Shown here: in pieces, positions 34,701 through 63,000 of the stretch
Layout of the letters: every line of letters begins with the position of its first letter
Position numbering within the stretch: position 1 is the first letter of the stretch
NCBI GenBank assembly: GCA_022393335.1
Contig: JAJEKB010000456.1
Span: 39,929-103,928 of the forward strand
Direction: 5' to 3'
Source: Macrotrachela quadricornifera
Lineage: Eukaryota; Rotifera; Eurotatoria; Philodinida; Philodinidae
DNA: 64,000 nt
Program-made: the position numbers and the translations under genes
The notes under the pieces: generated by a model
Databases searched by the model: none
Seen by the model: the letters and a program-made list of their open reading frames with translations, nothing else
Told to the model about the DNA's origin: nothing

Positions 34701-37632
34701 ACTTATTTTATGTTTTATGATCGGCCCTTCAATCTACGAAAAAATCGTTATTTTCTGAAAAAAAGGTTTTTTGCAATCAAAGACTAATTTCAAAAAATTT
34801 TTATAAAAGCGAATGGCACCCATCGATTCCTTGACTTCAAAAACCTTTGGTCAAACTCTATAAAGAAAATGATTTCTTTTTAAAAAAAAGTACTTTATTG
34901 CTAAAAACAATTATTTCAAAAAATTTTCAAAATCTAATGACGCCAGTGAATTTATCAATTCCAAAAACCTATGGTAGAGATTTTTAAAGTATATTAAACA
35001 CTAGTCTTATCGATCTAGCTATTCCTGTTTGCTGTTTGGATAAGATAAACAAACTTTAAAGATATCTATGGCAGCATAACCCATTCTTTCGGAAAAGTGA
35101 ATAAGAATAATCGTATGGGGCATAAGATTCTGTCGATAGATGTACAACAGAAGAAAAAGGTAAAACCAAAAGGAGAAGGTTAATCCGAGTACATCCTTTC
35201 TACTTAAACTTAAGTTAACATCAACAAAAATGACACCATAAATTTCCTTTTTTAACTGTACCATAAGAAAGAAAAACGTAGAAGAAGAAATAATACGAGA
35301 ATTTCAATGATTTTCATCGATAAATGAACAACAGCATGAACAAGAAGATTTTTCTGAATATTAAAAGCTAATTGCTCCTAACGAAAAACTAATGATAACA
35401 ATTCCTGTCACCATAACAAGTGCAATAAGCAAAATGTGAAAAAAACTTTTTTTTTCTTAAAAACATCCTCATTTTGGCTTAAAAAATGAAAACTGAAAAC
35501 AATGTTTCGAAAAATCGGCCTGAGATTCAGATTCCTCAACCGTAAAAAGCTATGTACCAAATTTTTCTCAAAACTATTAGTGAATTTCCATTGATTTAAC
35601 GAATGATGAATTCTGATTAGCTTGGACGGACAGACAAACAAACTTTATGCATTTTAGCCAACGTATTTAAACGCCATATAATCCTTCCTTTCAGAAAAGG
35701 GAACAACAAATTTTTCGTGTATTTCCGTCATTCTTGCAAGCAACAAAAATCCAACAATCAATTTGTTTTTCTTTCATATTATAAGTATCAACTGATAGAT
35801 AATACAGTCCTGGAATACTTTTAGCAATTCAATTCAATAGCCCACTTTTTCAACTATTTTGTAACTTTATCATCCAAAACACATTGTGGTCTGTTTTTTT
35901 AATTTTATTATATATCTCTTTCTGCTATGATATTTTATCTACTTTTGTTACATAGTGTATTTCAAACAGTAAAATTTATTTTTTAGTTAAACGATGAAGA
36001 ACACATTTTCTATGTCTAAAGAATGTTTCCCTTTTTTTGTTGTTGCTCATGTGTAATTCTGTGCATTAGGTTTTTTTTAAAATCCTATTGACTTATAATT
36101 ATTCGATTCAAATGGAATCTAAAGTAAAGAAGAAGGATTGAATATGTAAAAATCAAATTATCATTTATTTTATTCTTAATTGTTGAAAACATATTACTAC
36201 AAAAATTTTGTCAAACATGATTTTCATATAATCTTTTGTTTCAATCGCATCTTCTCTTAAAAACATCGAACAAGAAGTAAAAAAAAAAGATTAAATAAAT
36301 CAATAAGATATAAATTATGTGGATTATCAAACATAATTTTGCACATAAGAAAATATCAATTGATTATGGCAAGATAATATTCATTTATTTTAAGCACTGT
36401 TCAATTATCAAAGTATTTCCAGGAACATTTCATTCATTATACCAAAAGTACTTCACAGATTCAACAATCAATGATATTATACCAACACTAGGCATATGAA
36501 ATGTCTACAACCTACAGAGACAATGAACACATTCGCGAAAAAGGAACAATCAATAAAAATACATATACATAGGTAATATGTCAATATTTTGAAACTTATA
36601 ATTAGATAAGACTAATTTTTTATTTTTTATTACTCTTTATTCAATATGCTACTGATTATGTTGTATATATTCCTCTTACATCTTTTTTTACTTTGTTTTT
36701 CAATGCGAGTGTTTGTATTATATAAATAACACGACAAGTGTAGTCGATTTAATCCTACATTTCTTTATTTGTTGCTTGTATAAAGTACATCTATTTATAA
36801 TTTTATTTCGACAGAGGTCGATATTTAAAAAATAAAATTTGAAACACACAAATTGAACTTGTCTTTTCTTCAGAAAAAGATTATTCTCTTCTCCGATTGA
36901 TTCTCGTAGTACTTACAGTTCTCAAAAAAGTCGTTATTTTTTTATTCAATGATCATGTGTGGGTTTAAGGAATTGATAATGATGTAATGGTTTATTTGAT
37001 ACTCATATTTGACTTAGGTCATGGTTAAAATGTATTTGAAAGAGAACAGTAACTATATATAATATATATTTTAGATCAAAAATAAATTCTCTCTCAAATT
37101 GTATAACGATATAAGTACAATCAATGTTTATAGTCATAGAAAATTGACATATCTATTTAGCTCAACAACTGTAGCATCTACAGCAGTTTGAAGACATTAT
37201 TTAAGGAAATATACATTTTCGATATAGAAATTCGTAAAAATGAAAATGAACATGTTCAATCTTCGTCGAAACTCTTTAATAATTTTACTACTTAGTAATG
37301 GGTTAGTAGCTGTTTGTTCCCTCCTTTTACTCTATTAATACAGCTGTCTTATTATTTATTGAAATTCAATAAATATAATAAAAAATATCTATTATTATAA
37401 ATCTTTTCTTTTCATTATTATCATTTATGATAGTTCATTCTTGAGTTTTCCTTTAAAATGAATAAAAATTTTTTTACTAAATCAAATATAAAACGTTAAA
37501 TATAAACGAATAAATATGTTTTATATTCCATTGGCTCATTAGTTTTTACCAATAAAAAGCGTTGAAATGATTCACTTAACTTATCATTATTTATATATAT
37601 GCATGTGTACTTGAGAAAACTCTTTATTTTTA
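31736..37632. other. 5.9 kb interval without recognisable genes
   Basis: No ORF here shows family features; the open frames are under 82 codons and AT-biased. An imperfect direct repeat lies at 34768-34988. A CG-richer patch (about 33755-33785, gttcgtcggtcgtccaccgg) stands out from the AT-rich surroundings. The right end, just before 37633, must hold the 5' region of the Furry gene. Confidence 0.65.
34768..34988. repeat. Imperfect direct repeat of about 90 bp
   Basis: Two phrases recur in order: tttcaaaaaatttttataaa / tttcaaaaaattttcaaaat, then tcgattccttgacttc / tttatcaattcc, then caaaaacctttggt / caaaaacctatggt. The units are about 120 bp apart and moderately diverged. No coding content is seen. 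Confidence 0.55.
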
Positions 37633-53846
<16,214 letters not shown>

Positions 53847-54450
53847 TAAACAGTATATAATCGGTGATAATAATCCATTTTTTTTCTATCGATGAAATGT
53901 GATTGGTCCTTATATATATATATACGTCTCCATTTTTTTTTTAATATAAAATATAAAAAAAAATCTCTATAAATATATTACCAGAATGTTTTTAGTAGAA
54001 CGAAAGAACATGTAAAGAATAAAGTATATTTACGAATGATCGGTTTTTTTTTCTTGTTAATGATTGAGACATGCGGAAAGCAGAATTAGAAAAAAAATCG
54101 TTTGACACGATACTATTTTTTTTTCTGTTGTTATGCTTTATGATCCAGCAGTACAAGAATACAAATGCAAAAAAAAAGAGAAAATGAGACATTATTATTA
54201 GAAAAAATCAATATCATAACATAATGTTAAGCGACAATTTTTGATAGTTCTACACGAAAACAACAATGATGACATTTTTACTACTCGTTTTTCTTTCTTT
54301 TTCTTCTGCCTCTCAATTCCATCATCATAAATGAAAATTACAATTTTTTTTTCTTCTTACAACCAAGCAGTTGCTCATAGCATCATTTTTTTGTGTTCCT
54401 GTTTATTTATTTTCTTTTTTCAAACAGAAGGTCGAATAATTAAATAACAA
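53847..54450. other. FRY 3' flank and 5' flank of the small membrane-protein gene
   Basis: This is a 604 bp AT-rich spacer with no coding signal. A polypyrimidine stretch ending in caaacag (about 54412-54427) lies 24 bp before the next ATG and could be a splice or spliced-leader acceptor for that gene. FRY poly(A) signals presumably lie in the first part. Confidence 0.5.
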
Positions 54451-54900
54451 ATGACAGAACAGCATGAAAATTTTAATTCCATACAAGAAGAACCGTCTAT
54501 ACAATTATCTGCTAGAGAACTTCAAGCTAGACGATTTCAACCAAGATTACATAATACTAATAATAATAAAAAAGCTCCATTACGATTACAAGTATCAAAA
54601 CCTCCTAAAAATTCTGTTAAATTAAAACCAACTGAGATTCCAGTACATTTTGTATGGGCATTAGTTCTTACTATATTATGTTTTTTTATAATTGGACCAT
54701 GTTGGGCATTGTATAAAACATTTCAATTACGTCGAATGATCGAACGAGAAGAATTAGATGCAGCTACACGTTTATCACATAAAATAGAAACTGTTCTTAT
54801 ATTTTCAACTATACTTGGAATATTTGCTTGGGTTGTTTTTTTATTTTGTTCACTTGGTCTTATAATAACAGGAAAATTATTAGAACAAGAACTTGTTTAA
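54451..54900 (+). CDS. Two-helix membrane protein, CD225/dispanin-like, 149 aa
   Basis: This is a single exon from ATG 54451 to TAA 54898-54900. Residues 1-62 are hydrophilic and basic (RRFQPRLHNTNNNKKAPLRL). Helix 1 spans about residues 66-88 (VWALVLTILCFFIIGPCWAL), with a Cys-rich, Pro-containing stretch, then a charged loop (KTFQLRRMIEREELDAATRL), then helix 2 at about 113-141. Spacing, the G-P-C-W region and the basic loop followed by A/S-rich sequence resemble the CD225 (dispanin/IFITM/PRRT) fold. Members sit in plasma or endosomal membranes and affect vesicle fusion or trafficking. The family call is tentative; the membrane topology is strong. The frame is open, AT-rich like its neighbours, and not overlapped by another gene. 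Confidence 0.75.
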   Translation: MTEQHENFNSIQEEPSIQLSARELQARRFQPRLHNTNNNKKAPLRLQVSKPPKNSVKLKPTEIPVHFVWALVLTILCFFIIGPCWALYKTFQLRRMIEREELDAATRLSHKIETVLIFSTILGIFAWVVFLFCSLGLIITGKLLEQELV

Positions 54901-57900
54901 AAACAAATAATTTTTTTTTAAATCTCTAAAATAACGGTGTTCTATATTTCAATCAATCAGCTTTAGTATTTTAATCTGAATAAGAACAATCTTTTTTTTT
55001 TTATTAATCTCCAGTTTTTTATTTTATATAAATAAATGTATAAATATTATTCTTATTTATTATCTATTATCAAAAAAGAAAATGATAAATAGAAAAGAAA
55101 AAAAAATTATTATTACAATTTTTAATATAAAAATAATCAACATAAATTGAACTTCAGATAGAAGTGTAAATTCTTTGTCGTGTCAATTTAAGAATCATAC
55201 AATAAAATATTTTAATAATAACAACTAAAAATAGTTTTTAGAGTCTTCTAATTGACCATAAAATTCAAAAATTTGTATTCATTTGTTTCATTAGATTTAA
55301 AACTGTTATTAGTTAAATTTATTACCATACTATTTTATCATTTATTTTTCACATCATTACACATTTTTAAAAAGAAAAGAAATATATGGATACAACTAAT
55401 AATTATCATTCATGATGACACGCTTGAAATCATCAAAGATTTGAGTAGTAATATACATCAACTAAGCAAAACTAAGAACATGATTTTTATGCTTCAACGA
55501 TAACAGTATTAACATCAATGTAACAAGACAATTCTAATGAAACCAACATCACTCAAAAAAGAAGAATGCGTATATGTTTATAGTGAAAGCAAAAAAAAAG
55601 GAAAAAATCATGGGTACACGGGAAAGAATTTTTGTAAATAACAAAATGTCATAAAGATAGAAAAAGATCTTCCGATTTCAATGCTATGTCAATCATTTGA
55701 CTGTCGACGGATATGAACAATTAGATTTAATGTATTTTACTGACAAGAATAAATAGATAAACAACAGGTAAATTTTCCAAAGATTATGTGTATATACAAC
55801 AAACACATCATCGTTCATATAGTTTCTAATAACCAAATTATTTATAGATTTTGATGACGTACATATTATATATATATTTCGCAGTTTAGTTTTCTAATTA
55901 TGACCCGAGTATATAATTTTCATTTATTATGGCTATATATTTGAGCAACTATAACAATGATATAATAATATTTCTAATATTATATATAATCCGGAAATTC
56001 CTTTAAAACAAACTTGAAACATCATGTCTATTTATCCAAACTACTACACTACATAGTTATTGTTAGTTTTGCTTTGCAGATGAATGATGAATTTATCGCC
56101 CACCCGGTCTTTTGTTAAATATAAAAAGCATTGCATTTATATATAGATAGATAGGTAGATAGATAAATGTAAGCTTAATGAAGATGAATATAAATAAATT
56201 TTATTCTTTTATTCAAGAGAATAGGAAAGAGACAACCGACAAATGAAAATAAAAGATTTAAGACGGAAATCAACTGGTATCATTTCAAATTTTTTTTATA
56301 TAAAGAAGATTTTATTTTGAAAAGAAACCTGTTATCATCCCTTTCATAAGAAATATAGAGGAAATTGAAAGTGAGTATAGTGTGAATAGATATGTTGACA
56401 ATAGACTATAATAGAGAAACAAACTAGAGAGAGACTTATTGTTATTTGAGTTAAGAGAAAAAGAAAAATTGAGATAGAAAGAAGACATCATAACCCGGAT
56501 AGAAAAGAAACGACATATAATTTGTCAGGAGAGGATCAAACAAATTCAATTTGAATCAAACAAACACAACAACAAGACTATTGATTATTGTTGATATATC
56601 TATTCTCCTTTTTCTGTCCTTTAACATTTTTACTGAGAATTACTCTTATTTATTCTTGAAAATCACTAAACCTATTAGCTTTTTTTTTTAACTACAACGA
56701 ATATCACACACATATATATATATATGAACTGTATATTTATCACCAATACTATTATAATTTCAATTATTTATTGTCGATCATCTTTGATCCAGTTTAATGG
56801 TTGAAAAGAGAATGACAAAATCCAATTGTTTATTATAAAAAAAAAAGGTGGGCGTATATGATCAATTATTTTTACTTACAGTTTATTTAGATATATATAG
56901 ATTTTTATATTTTAGAAAATAAGGAATTATTCAGCATACTCTATTTATTAATTGAGATTAAACAGACAAGGCAATAATTTTATTCGCACTATTCTTAATA
57001 TGCTTTTGTTAGATGTGTCTATGTGTTGATTAGAATATTTCGATCTAAAAAAGATGGTGAAAATGTAATTAAGAGGACAATTTCCTATTTCCTATAAAAG
57101 TGATGATTCAATTCACCAAACACCTACATCTATATTCTTTGATTATTAGACACGCGCATTCATTTACAGTTGATTAAAGCAAAGACACTTTCGTCAATAT
57201 ATCTTTTTTTTTTCCTTTTTTTTTTTGTTATTGTTCTTTTTATTGAGAAGGAGGCGTGAGTTTCTGTATTGATCTAAATTTATGTGTCATTTTAGGAAAA
57301 GAGTTGTATGAATAATTCAAAACGTTAATTCTATCTATGCTTTCCTATTATACTATCGTCATCGTCTGTATATTGTGTCGTATACAATGACTTTATGTCA
57401 TTAAAGTTTGAATTGGTTCAACATGTGAATCAATTTGCTTTCTTCTTTATATGTTGTTATTTTGCTTTCCTCTTTTTTGCTCTTCTTCTACTGTTTCTCC
57501 GGAAAACCAATCAATCAATCAATCGTGCCGTTTCTATGCGTCTCATCATTTTTTTTCTTTTACATTCTAGTTGAATGAAAAGGATCGTTAATGGCAATAA
57601 ATGTTTGATAAAGACAATAGTGTATATGTGTGTGCAATGTTAGAATTTGTTTTATGAACGTCTTTATTATAATCTTGTTTGTTATTATAATAGTTCCTCA
57701 AGGTAATGCCTATTATACACTATGGAATTAACTCTCAAGTTAGATTTGCTCATCTTTTCTACTAGTTCCGCTATCATCTTTTTCATTATTTCTTATATAA
57801 ATATGATGACTAAACATAGATGACTTAGTGATGTAATAAAAATATTTTTATTTTGAACTTTTTTTTTTAATTACTTGTGTGATTCTTTCATATAATATGG

Positions 57901-59315
57901 AATCTGATTTCTTAATTGAAGTCTTTATAACTATATATAAGTAAAAATATGTTATATAGTAAGTGCGTTTTTATATATGTCATCGTCTATGATGACATAT
58001 TATAATTGTTTATATTTCATTTATTTAATTTATGCATATATATATTTATTATGAAAATATTGCGTGGGTGAGAATAAAAATGAGAAAAATAAAACTAATT
58101 ATTCTTTTCAAATCTTACTTCCTATTTTAGAGTTTAAGTTTATTGACTATTAGACTATTGTTGAGTTAGAATATGATTGTTAGAATATGTGGAGGAGTAG
58201 CCTTTTAGTAAAATAAGAAAAGTAAATGTAGATTTCCTGAGTGATGTTTAATATGAGACATCATTGCTATCACTAATAGTATATGACAACGTCTATCATC
58301 ATCAAACATGTCTTTTCTTGACATTGTCATGATTGCATGTTTTTATCTATTTGTCACCTAGCTATTATCATATGATTTTTGTTCAATCACAGTATTCTTT
58401 ATAATATTTTAATTAGATCATTGATGAATTGAGAATAGAAAGTTATTGGATGATAAAGATAAATTTATTCATCTGTCGTTTGCTCTTCATTTGTTTCATT
58501 TGATTTGAATAGAAAAAATAAAATAGAATAGAATAGAAAGATAGAATCAAAAGGAAAGAAAGACAAAGAGAATCGCAATTAATGTCACATACAAACGTCA
58601 ATCGAATAGTCTCCTGCTGATTTCCATACATACACACACACATACTCATATTCTCGTTTAATACCTCTTGAGAATTTTAAAATTGCAATGAAAAATGAGA
58701 TATATGCCTATATGTGAGTAACAAGTACTATTGCTTGCCTATCAATTGTCTTAGCAACTGAGTGTTGCTTTCCTTATTTTTTGTTGAAGGTTATCGAAAC
58801 ATCGTCATCGATCTTTATATTATGTTCTTGTCACTTTTTTTTATAAAGAAAAAGAATAAAAAAAAATAAGGAAAGAGATGAGTATGCCATTACTTACAGT
58901 ATAGATGCTTATTTCTTCACGTCTCTCTTAGACAATTTTTGGTAGAAATAAATTATTTATTTATTGTTTTCAAACTATTTGATTGTATTATGTTCATAAA
59001 TTTATTACAATATATTTCATTGACAAAGTCAAATAGTATACAGTTTTATATAGTTTTATAGTCTTTTTTTTTATTGATATAATGCCTAACGAAATAATAA
59101 CTATGATAGTTGTTTGCATGTTTAGAAGAATAGAAATAGTTTTTATAAATGTTTAGATTTTCTTTTCTTCTCATATTATTTGTAATCTTAATACTACTAA
59201 GAAACTAAATTGTCTATGAAACTTCGTTAAATTTGAATATATATATATATGTCACGTTTCATTTTTTTTAGTTATTTCAGAACACCCGACGAACTAATTC
59301 CTCGTCCTTTGCACA
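54901..59315. other. 4.4 kb interval without recognisable genes
   Basis: It is AT-rich and holds simple-sequence tracts such as a GATA-type run (about 56143-56166), a CA/TA run (about 56707-56724) and an AATC run (about 57509-57524). No ORF has family features. The right end (acceptor gttatttcag at about 59271-59280) suggests that an upstream 5' UTR exon of the precursor gene at 59316 lies within this interval. Confidence 0.6.
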
Positions 59316-60011
59316 ATGTTATTCGACATATTGGCCGTGTTCGTCGTTACACTTATCTCATCTTTGTTTTTATGCAACACATCTGTGCATGGTTTCCCAA
59401 AATCATCATCAAATCTTGAATATATTCGTAGTCATCCACCTGCTGATTTATCATCTTCACTCAGGCTTTTTAATCATCATCCAGTACCGAGTGTTGATTA
59501 TGATTTAGGTGGTGATATATCTGAAATGTTAATTGGAGAAAGTAATGAATTATTATCAACTAACAATCATGATGACGATGCATCATCATTAGACACTTCT
59601 GCTGATGCATTCAATGAGTCATTCGACTTTGATTATCATCGATCACCATCGAAATCATTATCTAGCAAATTATTTTTATCATTAAAAAAACAACATCAAC
59701 AAAACCAAGAAGAACAAGAATCCGAGCAAAAACGATCGATTTCGCCGTCAATCAATGCATCACCTGTATTACCATCTCAATTTAATCTCAAATCGGCTGT
59801 AACTACAGCAGGATTTGTTGATCCATCTCATACAAATAACGTCGTCAATTTTAGTCAATTGAGTGAATCGACACGCTTGTCACCTTCACTCAAGGTTTTA
59901 GTTGAGACAAATCCGTTTGCTCGTGCTTGGCTTACTATGCTTTTACAAAAAGTTATGGAAGAACAACCTGTACCGTATATTTTCAAGTATGGACGACGTC
60001 GCAGAAAATAA
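59316..60011 (+). CDS. Secreted precursor with C-terminal amidation signal, candidate neuropeptide, 231 aa
   Basis: The ATG at 59316 has an in-frame TAA seven codons upstream, and a splice acceptor lies 35 bp before it. Residues 1-26 are a clear signal peptide (MLFDILAVFVVTLISSLFLC, cleavage probably near VHG-FP). The middle is acidic and disordered, with dibasic sites KK (124-125) and KR (139-140). The protein ends PVPYIFKY-G-RRRR-K (residues 218-231). G226 followed by five basic residues is the classic signal for cleavage and C-terminal amidation, which would give a peptide ending YIFKY-amide. A conserved-looking helix (NPFARAWLTMLLQKVMEE) precedes it. There is no Cys in the predicted mature region. 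I do not recognise the family; a -KY/-RY-amide (NPY/NPF-like) relation is only a thought. Poly(A) signals AATAAA follow at 60020 and 60036. Confidence 0.75.
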   Translation: MLFDILAVFVVTLISSLFLCNTSVHGFPKSSSNLEYIRSHPPADLSSSLRLFNHHPVPSVDYDLGGDISEMLIGESNELLSTNNHDDDASSLDTSADAFNESFDFDYHRSPSKSLSSKLFLSLKKQHQQNQEEQESEQKRSISPSINASPVLPSQFNLKSAVTTAGFVDPSHTNNVVNFSQLSESTRLSPSLKVLVETNPFARAWLTMLLQKVMEEQPVPYIFKYGRRRRK

Positions 60012-63000
60012 TGAAACAAAATAAATTTATTATCAATAAAAGTCAAACGACGAAACGCGAGCCAAGAAAATCATTTTTCCATCATTATGATCATCAGCAT
60101 TTTGACAACATACAAAAAATTTGTAATATCACCATCATCATCATCAGAGCAAACATATTTCTGAATGTGCCGGAGACCCAGAATAAAATTCCTTTTACCT
60201 AAAAAAAAATATTCATACCTAGAGAGCATGTGAAAAATTTTCAAAATCGATAAAGCAAACAAAAAAGAAACAAAGTCTTTTTATTTAAGTAAAAGTCATA
60301 TATTATTCTGAGTAAATTATTAATTGACCTGATAAAATGAATATAATTAATATAATTTATCCATTATCTCTTAATTTAATTACATTAAATATGCATTTCT
60401 CATAAACAATAACATAAACATCTTTCATATATTAAATAATCAAATATATGATATGAACAATATATATCATTATTTTTAACTATTTAATTCTTGGTATAAG
60501 GATAAAAATTTTGTTGTTATATTTAATCTTCTTTTTATTTAATTGAAATTAATTATTTATTGATATATTATTAGTTATCAGTGTAAAATTTTTCTTTTTA
60601 ATATATATAAATCTTTTATCGATAATATTCCATTGTATACTCATTAGATTAATTAATAATTTTGTCGTTCTGAAGCAGCATTAAAAAAAATCAATGAATA
60701 TAATTAAATATTATATTTATAAACGAAATTAACCTATTTACTTATATTTCAATGACGTCAATGCAATAAAATACATAAGAGAATTTTATACGAATTGCGT
60801 AGAATAATCTTAACGGAAAAGTATCATTTATACAATACATTATAACAATATTTCTTTAAATAAAAATAAAAATTATATTATCATATTAAACATATTTTTA
60901 ATGGAACATAAGATGACATTTTATTTTAAAAATCTTTCAAAAATAAAGAATATATATTTTCTTAGTATAAGTTTATTATGCATTAGTATTTCGTTGTATT
61001 AATAGTATGATTGATTTTGTTTTAGAGAAATCTAATGATTAGAATACTTTAAAACTATTCTTTCATAGATATTTTTTTTATTAATTTGTGAATTCTGTTT
61101 TTTTTAAATAACAAGTGTATGATTGAATACTTACATATAAATAATTTTATTGAGAGAAATCTCAATAAACCTTCACTAATTATATTATTCTTTATATTGA
61201 AAATATTTTATCAAAATAAAAACAAAAAAAAAATATTCCATTTTTTGATCTCTGTAGGTCATCTAAAAATATGTGACGCACATCAATGTAAATGACGTTT
61301 CTATACTTTTCTATTTGTTATAATGTATTAAAGAAACTAAACTATAGGACTTAACCATGATATAAAATGTTCCTGAAGGATTTCCTTAAAATAGATTTTT
61401 TTCATTATACTCATAAACATGAATGTTAATTCAATATTATAAATATTAATGCATGATCGAATCTATTGAAGTTTAAAAAAAAGCTTTTCTTTCTTTATAT
61501 CCTACTAATTTTAGTTCTTAGTATTAATATATATACTATTTTCTGAATTAGTACGGAAGCAAAACGGATCTATCGATCATTTGATTATTAATTATACTTT
61601 TTAATAAAAAGTTTGTTACTAAGAAAAAAAAAACGATAGATAATATTCATTTTATCAGTATCGTTGACTTATGCATTGATGAATACGATCATTGGTTTAG
61701 AGTCAAATGAAATAAATGTGTAGAAAAATAATCAATTATATGTATTAAATTTTATATAAATTTTTTATATTTTAATATTTGAAAAAACTTTTTGTTGAAG
61801 GACATACTAATAATGATTTTTCAGAAATCTTACCTCACATTGAATAAATGTATAATTATGATTGTTGTGAATGAGATAAATTGATAAACCGTGTCATTTT
61901 TAGTAGCAAAAATAAAACTAAATTTTTTTACAAAATAAGAACAATGATTTTACTGTTATTCTGTTGATAAAGGTGTTCCTTTTATAAAGAATTTTATGAG
62001 ATTAAAGTACTTGTTGAATTATGTTTCAATTTAATAAACGTATAATCTACAAAGAAAGAAAAATAATAATAAAGCAACTTTTAATTCAAAATATTTTTAA
62101 AAAATAATTTATGTATTCAAAATTAGTATTGAATTCTGAGTAATATAATGTACTTATTTCTTTTGAAAAAGAACCTTTATTTTTATGGGATCATTTGACA
62201 CCTGTAGGGAATCTGTAGAACCTTTGAAAGCTTTCTTTCTTTAGAACATTATTATATTCATGATTATTGGGTGTAAAATTTAATACTGATTCTAAATATC
62301 ATATTCATTTTACTTCAAAATTATTTTCTATCAATCATTGTCTGAAATTATCATCGTATTTTTTTATTTCTATGCTGTCTTTCTAGTATTTCAGTACGTT
62401 CCACACTTTTACCTTATTACGAATTAATTAAAAGTTTCGTTATCCTTATCATGCAAAGTTAAAGAGTTTCAAAATCGGATCTCTGTCAGTATCTTTTAGT
62501 AAATCAAACTTTCCTTCATTGAAACTCAGTTTTTTTAAGCTTTAATCTTAAATTTGCAATCAACGTTCAATATTACATCTAATAAACATAAATATAATAA
62601 TGTCCTGGAGATAAAAATTCTAAAGGCTCTACAGATTCCCCACAGGTGTTAAACGATCTCATAAAAAATAAAAGTCCTTTTTCAAAAGATATAAATATAC
62701 CATTCTACACAGAATTCAATACCAATTTTGAATATATAAATTCGTTTTTGTAAAAAGTGTCTTGAATTTTATATTTGCTTGATCATTATTTTTTCTATCT
62801 TTGTAAATAATATGTTTATTACATTGAAATATAATTCAACAAATACTTTAATCTCATAAAATTCTTTATAAGGGAACATCTTTATAAAAAAAATGACAGT
62901 AAAACCGTTGTTTTTATTTTCTAACAATATTTTGTTTTATTCTTGTTACTAAAAATAACATGGATTATAAACTTATTTCATTTAAAACAGACATAATTAC

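Noticed and set aside
55252..55503. 83-codon plus-strand frame with hydrophobic segments
   Set aside because: Hydrophobicity is what AT-rich DNA gives by chance; no upstream acceptor, no domain, no partner exon.
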